A stretch of 24,075 nt of DNA from an uncultured Bacteroidales bacterium (GCA_937901185.1 CALCHR010000036.1:1-24075), one strand, 5' to 3'. Counted from the stretch's first letter, positions 5,440 to 12,952 are shown. Numbers and translations: made by a program. Notes: generated by a model not told the origin, from the letters alone.

Positions 5440-5622
5440 ATGACCGACTACGTCAAGTATTTTTATACGAAGATCGACCGCTGCGCCAACACCGCCGCCT
5501 GCCGGGATCTACAGGAGCGGATTGACAAGGCCGAGGAGTACGGCTACATCAAGGGCCACGAAGCCATTGAGCTGACCCAGGCCCTGAACTTCCGCCGTGT
5601 CAAGCTGCAGCGTTACTGCTGA
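5440..5622 (+). CDS. Small hypothetical protein, first gene of unit 2 (60 aa)
   Basis: ATG behind AAAGGAG (5428-5434). 60 residues: an N-terminal YVKYFYTKIDRC segment, a helical middle (CRDLQERIDKAEEYGYI) and a Tyr/Cys end. No recognised domain. A short GC hairpin (AGCGG 5412-5416 with CCGCT 5420-5424) lies just before the ribosome site. Confidence 0.6.
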   Translation: MTDYVKYFYTKIDRCANTAACRDLQERIDKAEEYGYIKGHEAIELTQALNFRRVKLQRYC

Positions 5623-5639
5623 TAAAGGAGGAGAACGCC

Positions 5640-5777
5640 GTGACATTTGCAGTATACACCGACACCGATGGCTACATCGGGGACGTCTCAGCACCGAATA
5701 GAAAGGCCGCCGCAGACTTCCTGACCGAGGAAGGCTACCCCGCCGGATCTTTTGAACTTCGAGAAATTAACGACTAA
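5640..5777 (+). CDS. 45-aa hypothetical protein (GTG start)
   Basis: GTG at 5640 lies 7 nt after AAAGGAGGAG. 45 residues, beginning TFAVYTDTDGYIG and ending FELREIND, acidic, probably a small alpha/beta unit. The frame is flanked closely by genes on both sides and has a good ribosome site, which is the main support. Function unknown. Confidence 0.55.
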   Translation: MTFAVYTDTDGYIGDVSAPNRKAAADFLTEEGYPAGSFELREIND

Positions 5778-5792
5778 AGGAGGACGGACACC

Positions 5793-6146
5793 ATGGCAAC
5801 TCTGAAAAATTATGAAGTTACCGCCAAGAATGAGGAGACAGGCAAGGTATTCACCGACACCTTCTACGTCGCCAATGAGCGCGAGGCCCGCGCGGACTTC
5901 CGGGACTGCTACCGTCACGGCCGCTATACCATCATGAGCGTGGAGCCTGCAGCGGGCACCCTGACAGACGAGGAGGTCAAGATGCTGGCCAAGATCGCCC
6001 GGGAAAACATCCCCGCACTGAGCGGCAGGAAGGACCTGGAGGCCCAGGACCTGGACGAGCTGGACTTCTTCGAGACCGCGGTGTGGAGCCTGGAAACCGC
6101 TCTGGCCGCCGCATATAAGGCCGGCAAGGAAGCCGCCAAAAAGTGA
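5793..6146 (+). CDS. Small protein with DUF6900-like C-terminal domain (117 aa)
   Basis: ATG behind AAAGGAGGA. Residues 1-50 form a probable beta-rich domain (YEVTAKNEETGKVFTDTFYV). Residues about 60-115 resemble DUF6900: a LAKIARENI helix, a DELDFFETAVW motif and a C-terminal ALAAAYKAGKEAAK helix. DUF6900 proteins are common in phages and mobile elements with no defined activity. It ends unit 2, 9 nt before the terminator stem. Confidence 0.72.
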   Translation: MATLKNYEVTAKNEETGKVFTDTFYVANEREARADFRDCYRHGRYTIMSVEPAAGTLTDEEVKMLAKIARENIPALSGRKDLEAQDLDELDFFETAVWSLETALAAAYKAGKEAAKK

Positions 6147-6155
6147 AAGCCGACA

Positions 6156-6189
6156 CCCCGGATGGCCCGCAGCTGTCCGGGGCTTTTTT
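6156..6189 (+). terminator. Terminator of unit 2
   Basis: Stem CCCCGGA (6156-6162) with TCCGGGG (6176-6182), 13-nt loop, C and six T (6184-6189). The core differs from the unit 1 terminator (5292-5318) by one base. Confidence 0.85.
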
Positions 6190-6212
6190 GCAACTTTTTC
6201 GGCAATTTGGGG

Positions 6213-6561
6213 TGGAACAAAGTCGAGCCAAAAGTGGAACAAAGACCGGCCCACTTTGTTCCACTGTGCCTTTTGCAACGTGGGGTGCAGGGCGCGCCCG
6301 CTCCAAAGTGGAACAAGGTGGAACAAAGTCAAAAAAGTTTGTTCCACCTAAATAATTATCACTTTTTCATAAAAGACCATATTTCTATATTAAAATACTA
6401 AAATAATATTATTATTTTTAATAAATGGAACAATGGAACAAAAGGAACAAAGAAAATGAGAAATAGTAAAATAAGAGGAATATAGACAATAGAAATATAT
6501 AATTTACTCTGTTTTAGGACTATTATAGAAAACCTTGTTCCTTTTGTTCCCTTTGTTCCAC
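6213..6561. repeat. Array of GGAACA-core repeats around an AT-rich core (candidate origin or regulatory array)
   Basis: No convincing gene in 6190-6705. GGAACA occurs seven times on the plus strand (6214, 6236, 6310, 6320, 6427, 6435, 6444) and as TGTTCC five times (6257, 6340, 6536, 6545, 6554), usually as GTGGAACAAAG. Bases 6426-6450 and 6535-6560 form a near-perfect inverted repeat of triple units, sharing a 16-bp perfect block and differing by one small indel plus one base. Between and left of these (6351-6534) sequence is extremely AT-rich against a GC-rich background. Iterons next to an unwinding region would fit a phage origin; a protein-binding regulatory array is the main alternative. 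Confidence 0.6.
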
Positions 6562-6633
6562 CCCCTAAAGTTTGGGCCTAAAAAGTTATTTTCTGAAAAG
6601 CCGCAAGAGTGCATAGAATTGCATACTCTTTCC

Positions 6634-6642
6634 TGGTATAAT
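6634..6642 (+). promoter_or_regulatory. Extended -10 promoter before the tRNA and packaging genes
   Basis: TGGTATAAT gives a perfect -10 with the TGn extension; no good -35 lies 17 bp upstream, consistent with an extended -10 or an activator-dependent late promoter. An imperfect palindrome, AAGAGT...ACTCTT (about 6605-6630), covers the -35 region and could bind an activator such as the ArpU-like protein. The start would be near 6649. Confidence 0.55.
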
Positions 6643-6652
6643 GATAGCGTGA

Positions 6653-6683
6653 GGATCTGGGCATTGAGCCCGGGTCCTTTTTT
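6653..6683 (+). terminator. Attenuator-like terminator directly after the promoter
   Basis: GGATCTGGGC (6653-6662) pairs with GCCCGGGTCC (6668-6677) over 10 bp including two G-U pairs; loop ATTGA; then six T (6678-6683). It would stop transcripts about 35 nt after the predicted start. GCCCGGG (6668-6674) can alternatively pair with CCCGGGC (6693-6699), an antiterminator arrangement. Confidence 0.6.
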
Positions 6684-6702
6684 CATGCCCTGCCCGGGCA
6701 TG
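6684..6702 (+). other. Second hairpin, just upstream of the tRNA
   Basis: CATGCCC (6684-6690) and GGGCATG (6696-6702) form a perfect 7-bp stem with loop TGCCC. It ends 3 nt before the tRNA acceptor stem and could guide tRNA 5' processing or act as the antiterminator partner of the preceding stem. Confidence 0.45.
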
Positions 6703-6705
6703 TAT

Positions 6706-6792
6706 GGAGGCGTGCCGTAATGGGTAGCGGAGCGGTTTGCTAAGCCGTCCAGGTGAAAGCCTGTGCAGGTTCGAGTCCTGTCGCCTCCGCCA
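6706..6792 (+). tRNA. tRNA-Ser(GCT)
   Basis: 87 nt fold as a class II tRNA: acceptor GGAGGCG with CGCCTCC, discriminator G and encoded CCA; D stem CCG/CGG with a GGG-containing loop; anticodon stem GCGGT/GCCGT with two wobble pairs; loop TTGCTAA giving anticodon GCT (reads AGC/AGT); long variable arm CAGG...CCTG; T stem GCAGG/CCTGT with loop TTCGAGT. It lies within the phage region between regulatory DNA and HNH, with no integrase nearby, so a phage-carried tRNA is more likely than an attachment site. AGC is a very frequent serine codon in the late genes. Confidence 0.93.
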
Positions 6793-6816
6793 CACTACTA
6801 CATGGGAGGCGAGGCC

Positions 6817-7281
6817 ATGCTGATGAAGGCGTGCCCCAGATGCAAGCGACTGATCCCGCACGGCCTGTCCTACTGCAGCACCTGCGCCCCTGTGGCTGAG
6901 GCAGAACGGCAAGCCAAACAGGAACGGCGGGCCGAGTACCTGAGCAAGAAGTACAACAAGAAGTACAACACCAAGCGGGCCCAAGAGGACCCCAAGTACA
7001 GGCAGTTTAGAAACTCTAAGCCCTGGAAGATGACAAGCCGGGCGAAGCTGGAGGCCTGCGAGTATAAGTGCGAGGCCAGGCTGGAAGGCTGCAAGCGCAT
7101 AGCCTGCGAGGTCCACCACATACAGCCACTAAAGACCCCGGAAGGATGGGAGAGGCGACTGGACTGGGACAACCTGCAAGGCGTGTGTGTGGCGTGCCAC
7201 AACATCCTGGACGGCAAGCAAGGAAAGAGGCGGCAAACACCTGGTGTGGTGGATCTTCGAGAAATAGAAAGAAAGTTATAG
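6817..7281 (+). CDS. HNH endonuclease of the packaging module
   Basis: Start set at ATG 6817, 7 nt after GGGAGG (6804-6809); the earlier in-frame ATG at 6763 would lie inside the tRNA. 154 residues: zinc ribbon C6/C9 with C20/C23, a basic linker, then the HNH fold with H100-H101, N119 and H128 (EVHHIQPL, DNLQGVCVACHNIL) and supporting cysteines C92, C124 and C127. HNH proteins next to terminase genes are needed for terminase cutting at cos ends in several Gram-positive phages and in HK97. That location, 160 nt before the small terminase, supports the same role here. Confidence 0.92.
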   Translation: MLMKACPRCKRLIPHGLSYCSTCAPVAEAERQAKQERRAEYLSKKYNKKYNTKRAQEDPKYRQFRNSKPWKMTSRAKLEACEYKCEARLEGCKRIACEVHHIQPLKTPEGWERRLDWDNLQGVCVACHNILDGKQGKRRQTPGVVDLREIERKL

Positions 7282-7295
7282 TTTGATAGACTTTT

Positions 7296-7345
7296 GACCA
7301 CATAACCCCAGGGGGTGGGTCAAAAAGTTTTGAGCTTTGGAAAGA
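7296..7345. other. Candidate cos region
   Basis: The 161-nt gap between HNH and the small terminase holds ACCCC-AG-GGGGT (7305-7316) inside GACC...GGTC (7296-7321), then TCAAAAAGTTT. GC-rich dyads of this form between HNH and terminase genes are typical cos positions. No direct proof; position and symmetry are the only evidence. Confidence 0.35.
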
Positions 7346-7442
7346 TAACGGACACAGAAAGGCCTCTTTGCAGAAAAAACTCCCCACGGCGAATAAATTC
7401 CACGCCTCGAAAACATTTGTAAACGAAAGGAGGACGGCGACC

Positions 7443-7976
7443 ATGTCAGGACCGAGACAACCCATCGGCCTGGTCATCGCTAATGGTAAAAAGCATTTGA
7501 CTAAGGACGAGATACGGGAACGCCAGAGCAGCGAACTGCAGCCGGTCGAGGATGGCATCGCCGCTCCCCCCTTCTTGACTGCTAAGCAGAAGAAGGAGTT
7601 CGACCGACTGGCCGAGCAGCTGCAAAAGCTCAAGATCATGGGCGAGACAGACTGCGACACACTGGGCCGCTACGTCGTGGCTGAGAGCCAGTACCGTGAC
7701 GCCACCAAGGAGCTGCGGAAGCTGACCAAGGAACGGCCGAAGGCTGAGGACTTCCCCGACGACCGCACCGGCTACTACACCGCGCTGGATCTGTTCTACA
7801 CCATGCTGGACAGCGCCACCAAGCGCCAGGACCGCTACTTCAAGCAGGCCACCACCGTGGCGCGGGACCTGGGGCTGACTATCTCCAGCCGCTGCAAGCT
7901 GGTGGTGCCGGTCAAGGAAGAAGCGCCCAAGGAGAACAAGTTCTCCCGCTTCGGGAAGGCGGCGGGCTGTGAATGA
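7443..7976 (+). CDS. terS: Terminase small subunit (P27 family)
   Basis: ATG 7443 behind AAAGGAGGA; the ORF's earlier ATG has no site. 177 residues. The body (FLTAKQKKEFDRLAEQLQKL, then DTLGRYVVAESQYRDATKEL) shows the helical layout of P27-type small terminase subunits: a short N-terminal basic segment, a DNA-binding helical domain and helices for oligomerisation. TerS rings recognise the packaging site and load the large subunit. Its stop overlaps the large-subunit start by 4 nt (ATGA 7973-7976). Confidence 0.9.
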   Translation: MSGPRQPIGLVIANGKKHLTKDEIRERQSSELQPVEDGIAAPPFLTAKQKKEFDRLAEQLQKLKIMGETDCDTLGRYVVAESQYRDATKELRKLTKERPKAEDFPDDRTGYYTALDLFYTMLDSATKRQDRYFKQATTVARDLGLTISSRCKLVVPVKEEAPKENKFSRFGKAAGCE

Positions 7977-9739
7977 CTGCCCCACGATATGCTGATCGGG
8001 TGACCTCCTACGCCCGGGAAGTGGTAAGGACTGGGCGCTACCCGGACACAGGGCAGCGCTGCGGCCAGCTTCACATCCTGGCGTGCAAGCGTCACTTAAA
8101 AGACCTGGACAGAGAGCGCACCGCGGACTTCCCCTACTACTGGGACCCCGAGGCTGCAGAGCGCGTGCTGGAATACGCCGAGACGCTGACGCTGGCCGAG
8201 GGCACAGAGCCCCGCCCGCTGCGTCTCATGGGCTGCCAGGCCTTCGATATAGGCTGCACCTTTGGCTGGAAGAAAACAGTCAACGGGTGCCGGCGCTTCC
8301 GGCGCCGCTATAAGTCCATCGCCCGCCAGCAGGGCAAGACGATGGAAAACGGCATAATGGGCCCGTACATCGCGGGTTTTTCCGGCTATAAGCATGGCAA
8401 GCTGTTCACCGTCGCCACCAAGAAACGCCAGGCCCGGCTGGCCTGGGAGGAAATGTCCAAGTTTGTCAAGGCAGACGCCGACCTGGCGGAGCTGTTTGAC
8501 GTCAAGGATTATAAAAGCACTATCATCGCAACCGAGACGGAGTGCACCATCGAGGCCCTGAGCCGTGAGGCCGGTCTGGACGATGGCTTCCGCGCCATCT
8601 TTGCCTCCATCGACGAGCTGCACCAGCACAAAGATAACGGAATATACAAGGCCATCTACAACGGCACGCGGTCGCTGCCGGAGACGCTGATCTCCATGAT
8701 AACGACCCGCGGTAAGCAGCTGAACAGCTTCTGCTACGAGATGGATAAATATGCCCAGGACGTCCTGCGCGGTCTAACGACTGCGGAGGACTTTTTTGTA
8801 GACATTTACTGCCTGGACGACGGCGACGACATCTGGGACGAGGACAACTGGCCCAAGGCCTGCCCCTTCACCTGCGCAGACCTGGAGCGCCTGGCCTCTA
8901 TGCGGCAGGACGCCCAGACCGCCCGAGACATGGGTGGCATGGAGCTGGCGGACTTCCTGTGCAAGCTCCTCAATATGTGGGTGCGGAACACCGACGCCCA
9001 GTACATCGACCCGGACGCCTGGCAGGCCTGCGGCTCCAACCGCAACCTGGCCGAGATCGTCAACGCCGGCCACCGCGACTGCTGGGTGGGTCTGGACCTG
9101 TCCAGCGGCGGCGACTTGACCACCCTGGCGCTGGAGTTCCCGCTGGGTGGCGGCCGGTACTACCTGTACAGCCACAGCTTTATGCCTCGGGGCCGTATCG
9201 AGGAACACATGGAGACGGACCTGGCGCCGTACCCGACCTGGGAGCAGGCGGAGCTCATCACCGTGACAGGCGGCGCCACGTCGTTCATGAACGACTACGA
9301 GTTTATCGTGGCGTACCTGGCAGAGCTTCGGGAGAGCCTGGAGCTCAACTTCCTGGGCATAGGCATCGACCCGCACAATGCTGCCGGCGTCATGCAGTCG
9401 CTGGAGCAGTTCGGCTGCCCGGTGGTCACCATCGCCCAGAGCGCCCGCAGCCTTAACGACGCCACTGTAGCCATCCAGCTGCTGACCAAGGGAGGCGACC
9501 TGGAGTACGACCGGCGCAACGAGTTGCTGACGTGGTCCATGGCTAACGCCGCCATCGTGCGGAACAGCTTCGACGAGGTGAAGATCGACAAGAAGCCCGG
9601 CGCACGCTTTAAGCGCATCGACCCCGTGGACGCCGTCATTGACGCCCACGCGCTCATGCTGCTGAGTACCGGCGGCGAGGATCCGGTGGACCTCAACGAC
9701 GAGCTGGACGCCTACCTGGTGGCCATGGGCTGGAAGTAA
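7973..9739 (+). CDS. terL: Terminase large subunit
   Basis: 588 residues, full length for a Terminase_1-type TerL. ATPase: Walker A ARQQGKT at 117-123 and Walker B with D214-E215 (FASIDEL). RNase H-like nuclease: D375 (VGLDLSSGGD), D466 (GIGIDPHN) and D557 (AVIDAHAL) as metal ligands. It translocates DNA into the prohead and cuts concatemers, working with TerS, HNH and portal. The gene is complete with no frame break, and is coupled to terS. The long minus-strand ORFs over it are shadows. Confidence 0.97.
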   Translation: MTAPRYADRVTSYAREVVRTGRYPDTGQRCGQLHILACKRHLKDLDRERTADFPYYWDPEAAERVLEYAETLTLAEGTEPRPLRLMGCQAFDIGCTFGWKKTVNGCRRFRRRYKSIARQQGKTMENGIMGPYIAGFSGYKHGKLFTVATKKRQARLAWEEMSKFVKADADLAELFDVKDYKSTIIATETECTIEALSREAGLDDGFRAIFASIDELHQHKDNGIYKAIYNGTRSLPETLISMITTRGKQLNSFCYEMDKYAQDVLRGLTTAEDFFVDIYCLDDGDDIWDEDNWPKACPFTCADLERLASMRQDAQTARDMGGMELADFLCKLLNMWVRNTDAQYIDPDAWQACGSNRNLAEIVNAGHRDCWVGLDLSSGGDLTTLALEFPLGGGRYYLYSHSFMPRGRIEEHMETDLAPYPTWEQAELITVTGGATSFMNDYEFIVAYLAELRESLELNFLGIGIDPHNAAGVMQSLEQFGCPVVTIAQSARSLNDATVAIQLLTKGGDLEYDRRNELLTWSMANAAIVRNSFDEVKIDKKPGARFKRIDPVDAVIDAHALMLLSTGGEDPVDLNDELDAYLVAMGWK

Positions 9740-9757
9740 CAAGGAGGAATTGAAAAT

Positions 9758-11068
9758 ATGAGACTTTTTGACCGGGTCAAGATGGCCCTGGCGGTGTTTC
9801 GCACGAAGGGCGCCGCCCGTGACGTGGCCAGCCTCAACGACCTGCTGGACTTTTTGGGCGTGGACCGCAACAGCAGCCCGGAGGCCATGAGCGAGGCGGT
9901 CTATTTCGCCTGCAATAAGGTCCTGGCCGAGAGCATTGGCAAGCTACCCCTCAAGGTGCAGCAGTACACACCGGAGCACGGCATCCGCGTGGCCCGCGAG
10001 CATCGGTACTACCGGATGCTGAACGAGCGCCCCAACCGTCACATGACGGCCAGTGTGTTCTGGAGCTACCTGGAGCTGTGCCGCAACCACCACGGCAACG
10101 GTTACGCCTGGATCGACGAGCGCAACCCTGACCGGCCACAGCTGTGGCCTCTGGACCCCTCGCAGGTCCGCGTGTGGTATGACAACGCCTGCGTGCTGGC
10201 CGACGCGCCGGATGTGTACTACCAGGTGAGCACCCCCAAGGGTGTGCTGGTCCTGGGGTCCGAGGAAGTGCTGCATGTTAAGAGCCATAACACCCGCGAC
10301 GGCCTGGTGGGCATCCCTGTCCGGGAGCAGCTGGCGGCCACGATCCGCGGTAGTGCCAAGGCCCAGGAGTACATTAACAAGCTGATTGCCAGCGGTATGA
10401 CCAGCAAGGCTGTGCTGCAGTACACCGGCGGCCTGAGCGAGGAAAACGTCAAGGTGCTGAAAAAGGGCATGGAGGAATACCTCAAGGGCGACCTGAAAGC
10501 CGGCCTTGAGAACGTCATCCCGGTGCCCGTCGGCATGAGCCTGACACCGCTCAACATGAAGCTGGCCGACAGTCAGTTCCTGGAGATCAAGCAGTACACG
10601 GCGCTGCAGATCGCCTCCGCCTTCGGCGTTAAGCCGTACCAGGTGGGCGACTACACCAAGAGCAGCTACGCCAGCGCTGAGGCGCAGCAGCTGTCCTTCC
10701 TGGTCGATACCCTGCTGTTTAACGTGAAACAGTACGAGGAGGAAATCAGCTACAAGCTGCTGCACGATGACGAGGTGGCCGAGGGCTACCACATGAAGTT
10801 TAACACCGCGGTGATCCTGAGAGCGGACCAGCAGACCCAGATCAACACGCTGAGCGCTGCCGTGTCCAACTTCCTCATGACACCCAACGAGGCCCGCGAG
10901 CGTCTGGACCTGCCCGCTAAGGAGGGCGGCGACCAGCTGCTGGGCAATGGTGCGTCCATCCCGGTGCAGTACACCGGGTCGCAGTATATGGACACTACGG
11001 CAAGAGAGGAGGAAAAGGCATGGCTGAAAAAGACAATCAGAGAAGTGGTGCAGGAGTGCCTGGCCTGA
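9758..11068 (+). CDS. HK97-family portal protein
   Basis: 436 residues, ATG behind AAGGAGGA. The N-terminal half has the portal pattern (SEAVYFACNKVLAESIGKLP, then LNERPNRHMTASVFW and NGYAWIDERN), followed by the stem/wing region (GLVGIPVREQLAATIRGS) and a FGVKPYQVGDY segment near residue 290, all characteristic of HK97 gp3-type portals. It forms the dodecameric vertex through which TerL pumps DNA. Its last 49 nt overlap the protease gene in another frame. Confidence 0.96.
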   Translation: MRLFDRVKMALAVFRTKGAARDVASLNDLLDFLGVDRNSSPEAMSEAVYFACNKVLAESIGKLPLKVQQYTPEHGIRVAREHRYYRMLNERPNRHMTASVFWSYLELCRNHHGNGYAWIDERNPDRPQLWPLDPSQVRVWYDNACVLADAPDVYYQVSTPKGVLVLGSEEVLHVKSHNTRDGLVGIPVREQLAATIRGSAKAQEYINKLIASGMTSKAVLQYTGGLSEENVKVLKKGMEEYLKGDLKAGLENVIPVPVGMSLTPLNMKLADSQFLEIKQYTALQIASAFGVKPYQVGDYTKSSYASAEAQQLSFLVDTLLFNVKQYEEEISYKLLHDDEVAEGYHMKFNTAVILRADQQTQINTLSAAVSNFLMTPNEARERLDLPAKEGGDQLLGNGASIPVQYTGSQYMDTTAREEEKAWLKKTIREVVQECLA

Positions 11069-11829
11069 TTCATAAGGCCGCACAGCTGGCCGCGCTGGAA
11101 GCCACCGAGGCGGAGCTGCGTGCGATCAACAAGCACACCATGGCGCCGCTGACGGCGGAGGACGTCTTTGTGTTCCGCGCGGTGCTGTGCGACAACGAGA
11201 TCGACCGCGACTTCGAGCGTTTTAGTCTCAAGGCCCTGCAGCAGCTGCAGAAGCTGTTCCTGGGCAAGACGATCATCAAGGACCACCGGTGGATGGCCGA
11301 CAATCAGGTGGCGCGCATCTACGCCACGGAGCTGGTGCAGTCGGACAAGGCGACCAAGTCTGGCGAGCTCTACACCCAGCTGGTGGCCCACTGCTACATG
11401 GTCAAGACTGCCGGCAACGCCGACCTGATCGCCGAGATCAAGGGCGGCATCAAGAAGGAAGGCTCTGTCGGCTGCTCCGTCTCCAGCTCTATCTGCTCTA
11501 TCTGCGGTACCGACAATGCCAAGAGCTACTGCCGGCACTATGCTGGCCGCAGCTACGAGAAGGAAGGCGGCGCCCAGATCTGCACCTTCACCCTGGACGG
11601 TGCCCGCGACGCCTACGAGTTCAGCCTCGTGGCCGTCCCCGCCCAGAAGGCGGCCGGCGTGAGCAAGAGCTACACCGGCGAGACCGTCTACGAGGCGGAA
11701 GAAAGCCCGGAAAGCCCTGAACAGGGCGACACGGCAAATAACCCCACCGACACCGAAAAAGCCGCCACGCTGACGCTCCGCGCGCGCCTGGCTGCTGTTC
11801 GTGCCAAGACCAACAACATCACCGACTAA
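11020..11829 (+). CDS. Prohead protease (HK97 gp4-like) with Cys-rich insertion
   Basis: 269 residues; ATG 11020 lies inside the portal gene behind AGAGGAGGA. Residues aligned by motif with the S78 prohead proteases: H89 (IIKDHRW), S149 (GSVGCSVS) and E200 (AYEFSLVAVPA), a probable His-Ser-Glu triad. Between Ser and Glu is a Cys/His cluster (C159, C162, then YCRHYAGRSY and C near 187), perhaps a metal site, present in related Clostridia phages. It should cleave the capsid N-terminal scaffold. Acidic, low-complexity tail after about 225 may itself be a scaffold or self-cleaved segment. Confidence 0.85.
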   Translation: MAEKDNQRSGAGVPGLIHKAAQLAALEATEAELRAINKHTMAPLTAEDVFVFRAVLCDNEIDRDFERFSLKALQQLQKLFLGKTIIKDHRWMADNQVARIYATELVQSDKATKSGELYTQLVAHCYMVKTAGNADLIAEIKGGIKKEGSVGCSVSSSICSICGTDNAKSYCRHYAGRSYEKEGGAQICTFTLDGARDAYEFSLVAVPAQKAAGVSKSYTGETVYEAEESPESPEQGDTANNPTDTEKAATLTLRARLAAVRAKTNNITD

Positions 11830-11845
11830 AAAGGAGGACTACAAC

Positions 11846-12952
11846 ATGAACAAAAGAATGAGAGAGCTGCAGGCTGAGATCCTGCGCAAGACTGCAGAGG
11901 CCAAGTCTCTGCTGGAAGGCGAGACCATGGACGTGACCAAGGCCTCCGCCATCATGGACGAGGTGGACGCCCTGACCAAGGAGTTCGAGACCCTGGAGCG
12001 CGTCGAGAAGGCCAACAAGGTCCGCGTGCCCGTGGAGGAGAAGCCCGAGGAAGGCGACGCTGTGAAGAAGTTCGCAGCTGCCGCCCGCGCCCGCTTCAAG
12101 GATATGAACGAAGGCGCCGGCGAGAACGGCGGCTACACTGTGCCCGAGGACATTTCCACCATGATCCACGAGTACAAGGAGGAGCGCTTCTCCCTGCTGT
12201 CCCTGATCGACGAGGAGACCGTCACCACCATGAGCGGCGCCCGCACCTTCAAGACCCGCGCCCAGCACACCGGCTTCCAGCTGGTCGGCGAAGGCGGCAA
12301 GATTGCCAAGGCAGCCGCTCCTACCTTCGAGCGCATCGCCTACACGATCAAGAAGTTTGCCGGCTACATGCCTGTGACCAACGAGCTGCTGGACGACAGC
12401 GATGCCGCTATCGCCGCCATGCTGATCGCTTGGCTGGGCGATGAGGAGATCGCCACCGATAACGCCCAGATCCTGGCCGTTGTCAACCAGAAGGCCGCCA
12501 CTGCCATGACCGGCATCAAGGACATCAAGAAGGCCATCAATGTGGACCTGGCTGCCTTCGCCGGCACCTGCCGCATCGTGACTAACTCCGACGGCCTGCA
12601 GTATCTGGACACCCTGGAGGACGGCAACAAGCGTCCCCTGCTGTCCCCTGATCCTGTCAAGCCCATGGAGATGTACCTGTCCGTCGGCGTGCGCCGCATC
12701 CCTGTGACTGTGGTGCCCAATGACGTGCTGGCCACTGCTGGCGGCAAGGTGCCTTTCATCGTCGGCGACCTGCGCGAGTACATGAAGAAGTTCAACCGCA
12801 AGCAGCTGACCATCATGACCTCCAACGTGGCCGCCGTCGAGGGCTTCAACGCCTTCGAGGAGGACATGACCCTGTTCCGCGCCATCATGCGCGCCGACTA
12901 TGTGGTCAAGGATGCTGCCGCCATCGTTCGCGGCGAGCTGACTGTGGCCTAA
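11846..12952 (+). CDS. Major capsid protein (HK97 fold)
   Basis: ATG 11846 after AAGGAGGACTACAAC; the earlier ATG at 11801 lies in the protease gene. 368 residues: a charged coiled-coil delta domain (1 to about 75, MRELQAEILRKTAEAKSLLE), then the mature HK97 fold (GGYTVPEDISTMIHEYKEE, AGYMPVTNELLDDS, a P-domain and a C-terminal EDMTLFRAIMRADYVVKD motif). Codon use is strongly optimised (CTG, AAG, CGC, ATC), as expected of the most abundant protein. Cleavage probably falls near residues 80-105, but the site cannot be fixed. Confidence 0.96.
   Translation: MNKRMRELQAEILRKTAEAKSLLEGETMDVTKASAIMDEVDALTKEFETLERVEKANKVRVPVEEKPEEGDAVKKFAAAARARFKDMNEGAGENGGYTVPEDISTMIHEYKEERFSLLSLIDEETVTTMSGARTFKTRAQHTGFQLVGEGGKIAKAAAPTFERIAYTIKKFAGYMPVTNELLDDSDAAIAAMLIAWLGDEEIATDNAQILAVVNQKAATAMTGIKDIKKAINVDLAAFAGTCRIVTNSDGLQYLDTLEDGNKRPLLSPDPVKPMEMYLSVGVRRIPVTVVPNDVLATAGGKVPFIVGDLREYMKKFNRKQLTIMTSNVAAVEGFNAFEEDMTLFRAIMRADYVVKDAAAIVRGELTVA

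Noticed and set aside
6143..6401. 70- and 79-aa plus-strand ORFs
   Set aside because: They run through a terminator and the GGAACA repeats and have no family resemblance or good ribosome site.
6213..6561. CRISPR array
   Set aside because: Repeat core is only 6-11 bp, occurs in both orientations and has irregular spacing; no cas gene.
6706..6792. tRNA as prophage attachment site
   Set aside because: No integrase next to it, no second partial tRNA copy seen in the window, and phage genes lie on both sides.
6763..6816. N-terminal extension of the HNH gene from ATG 6763
   Set aside because: It would start inside the tRNA; ATG 6817 has a good ribosome site.
9944..11083. 379-aa minus-strand ORF
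   Set aside because: Shadow of the portal gene caused by GC-rich codon bias; no known domain.
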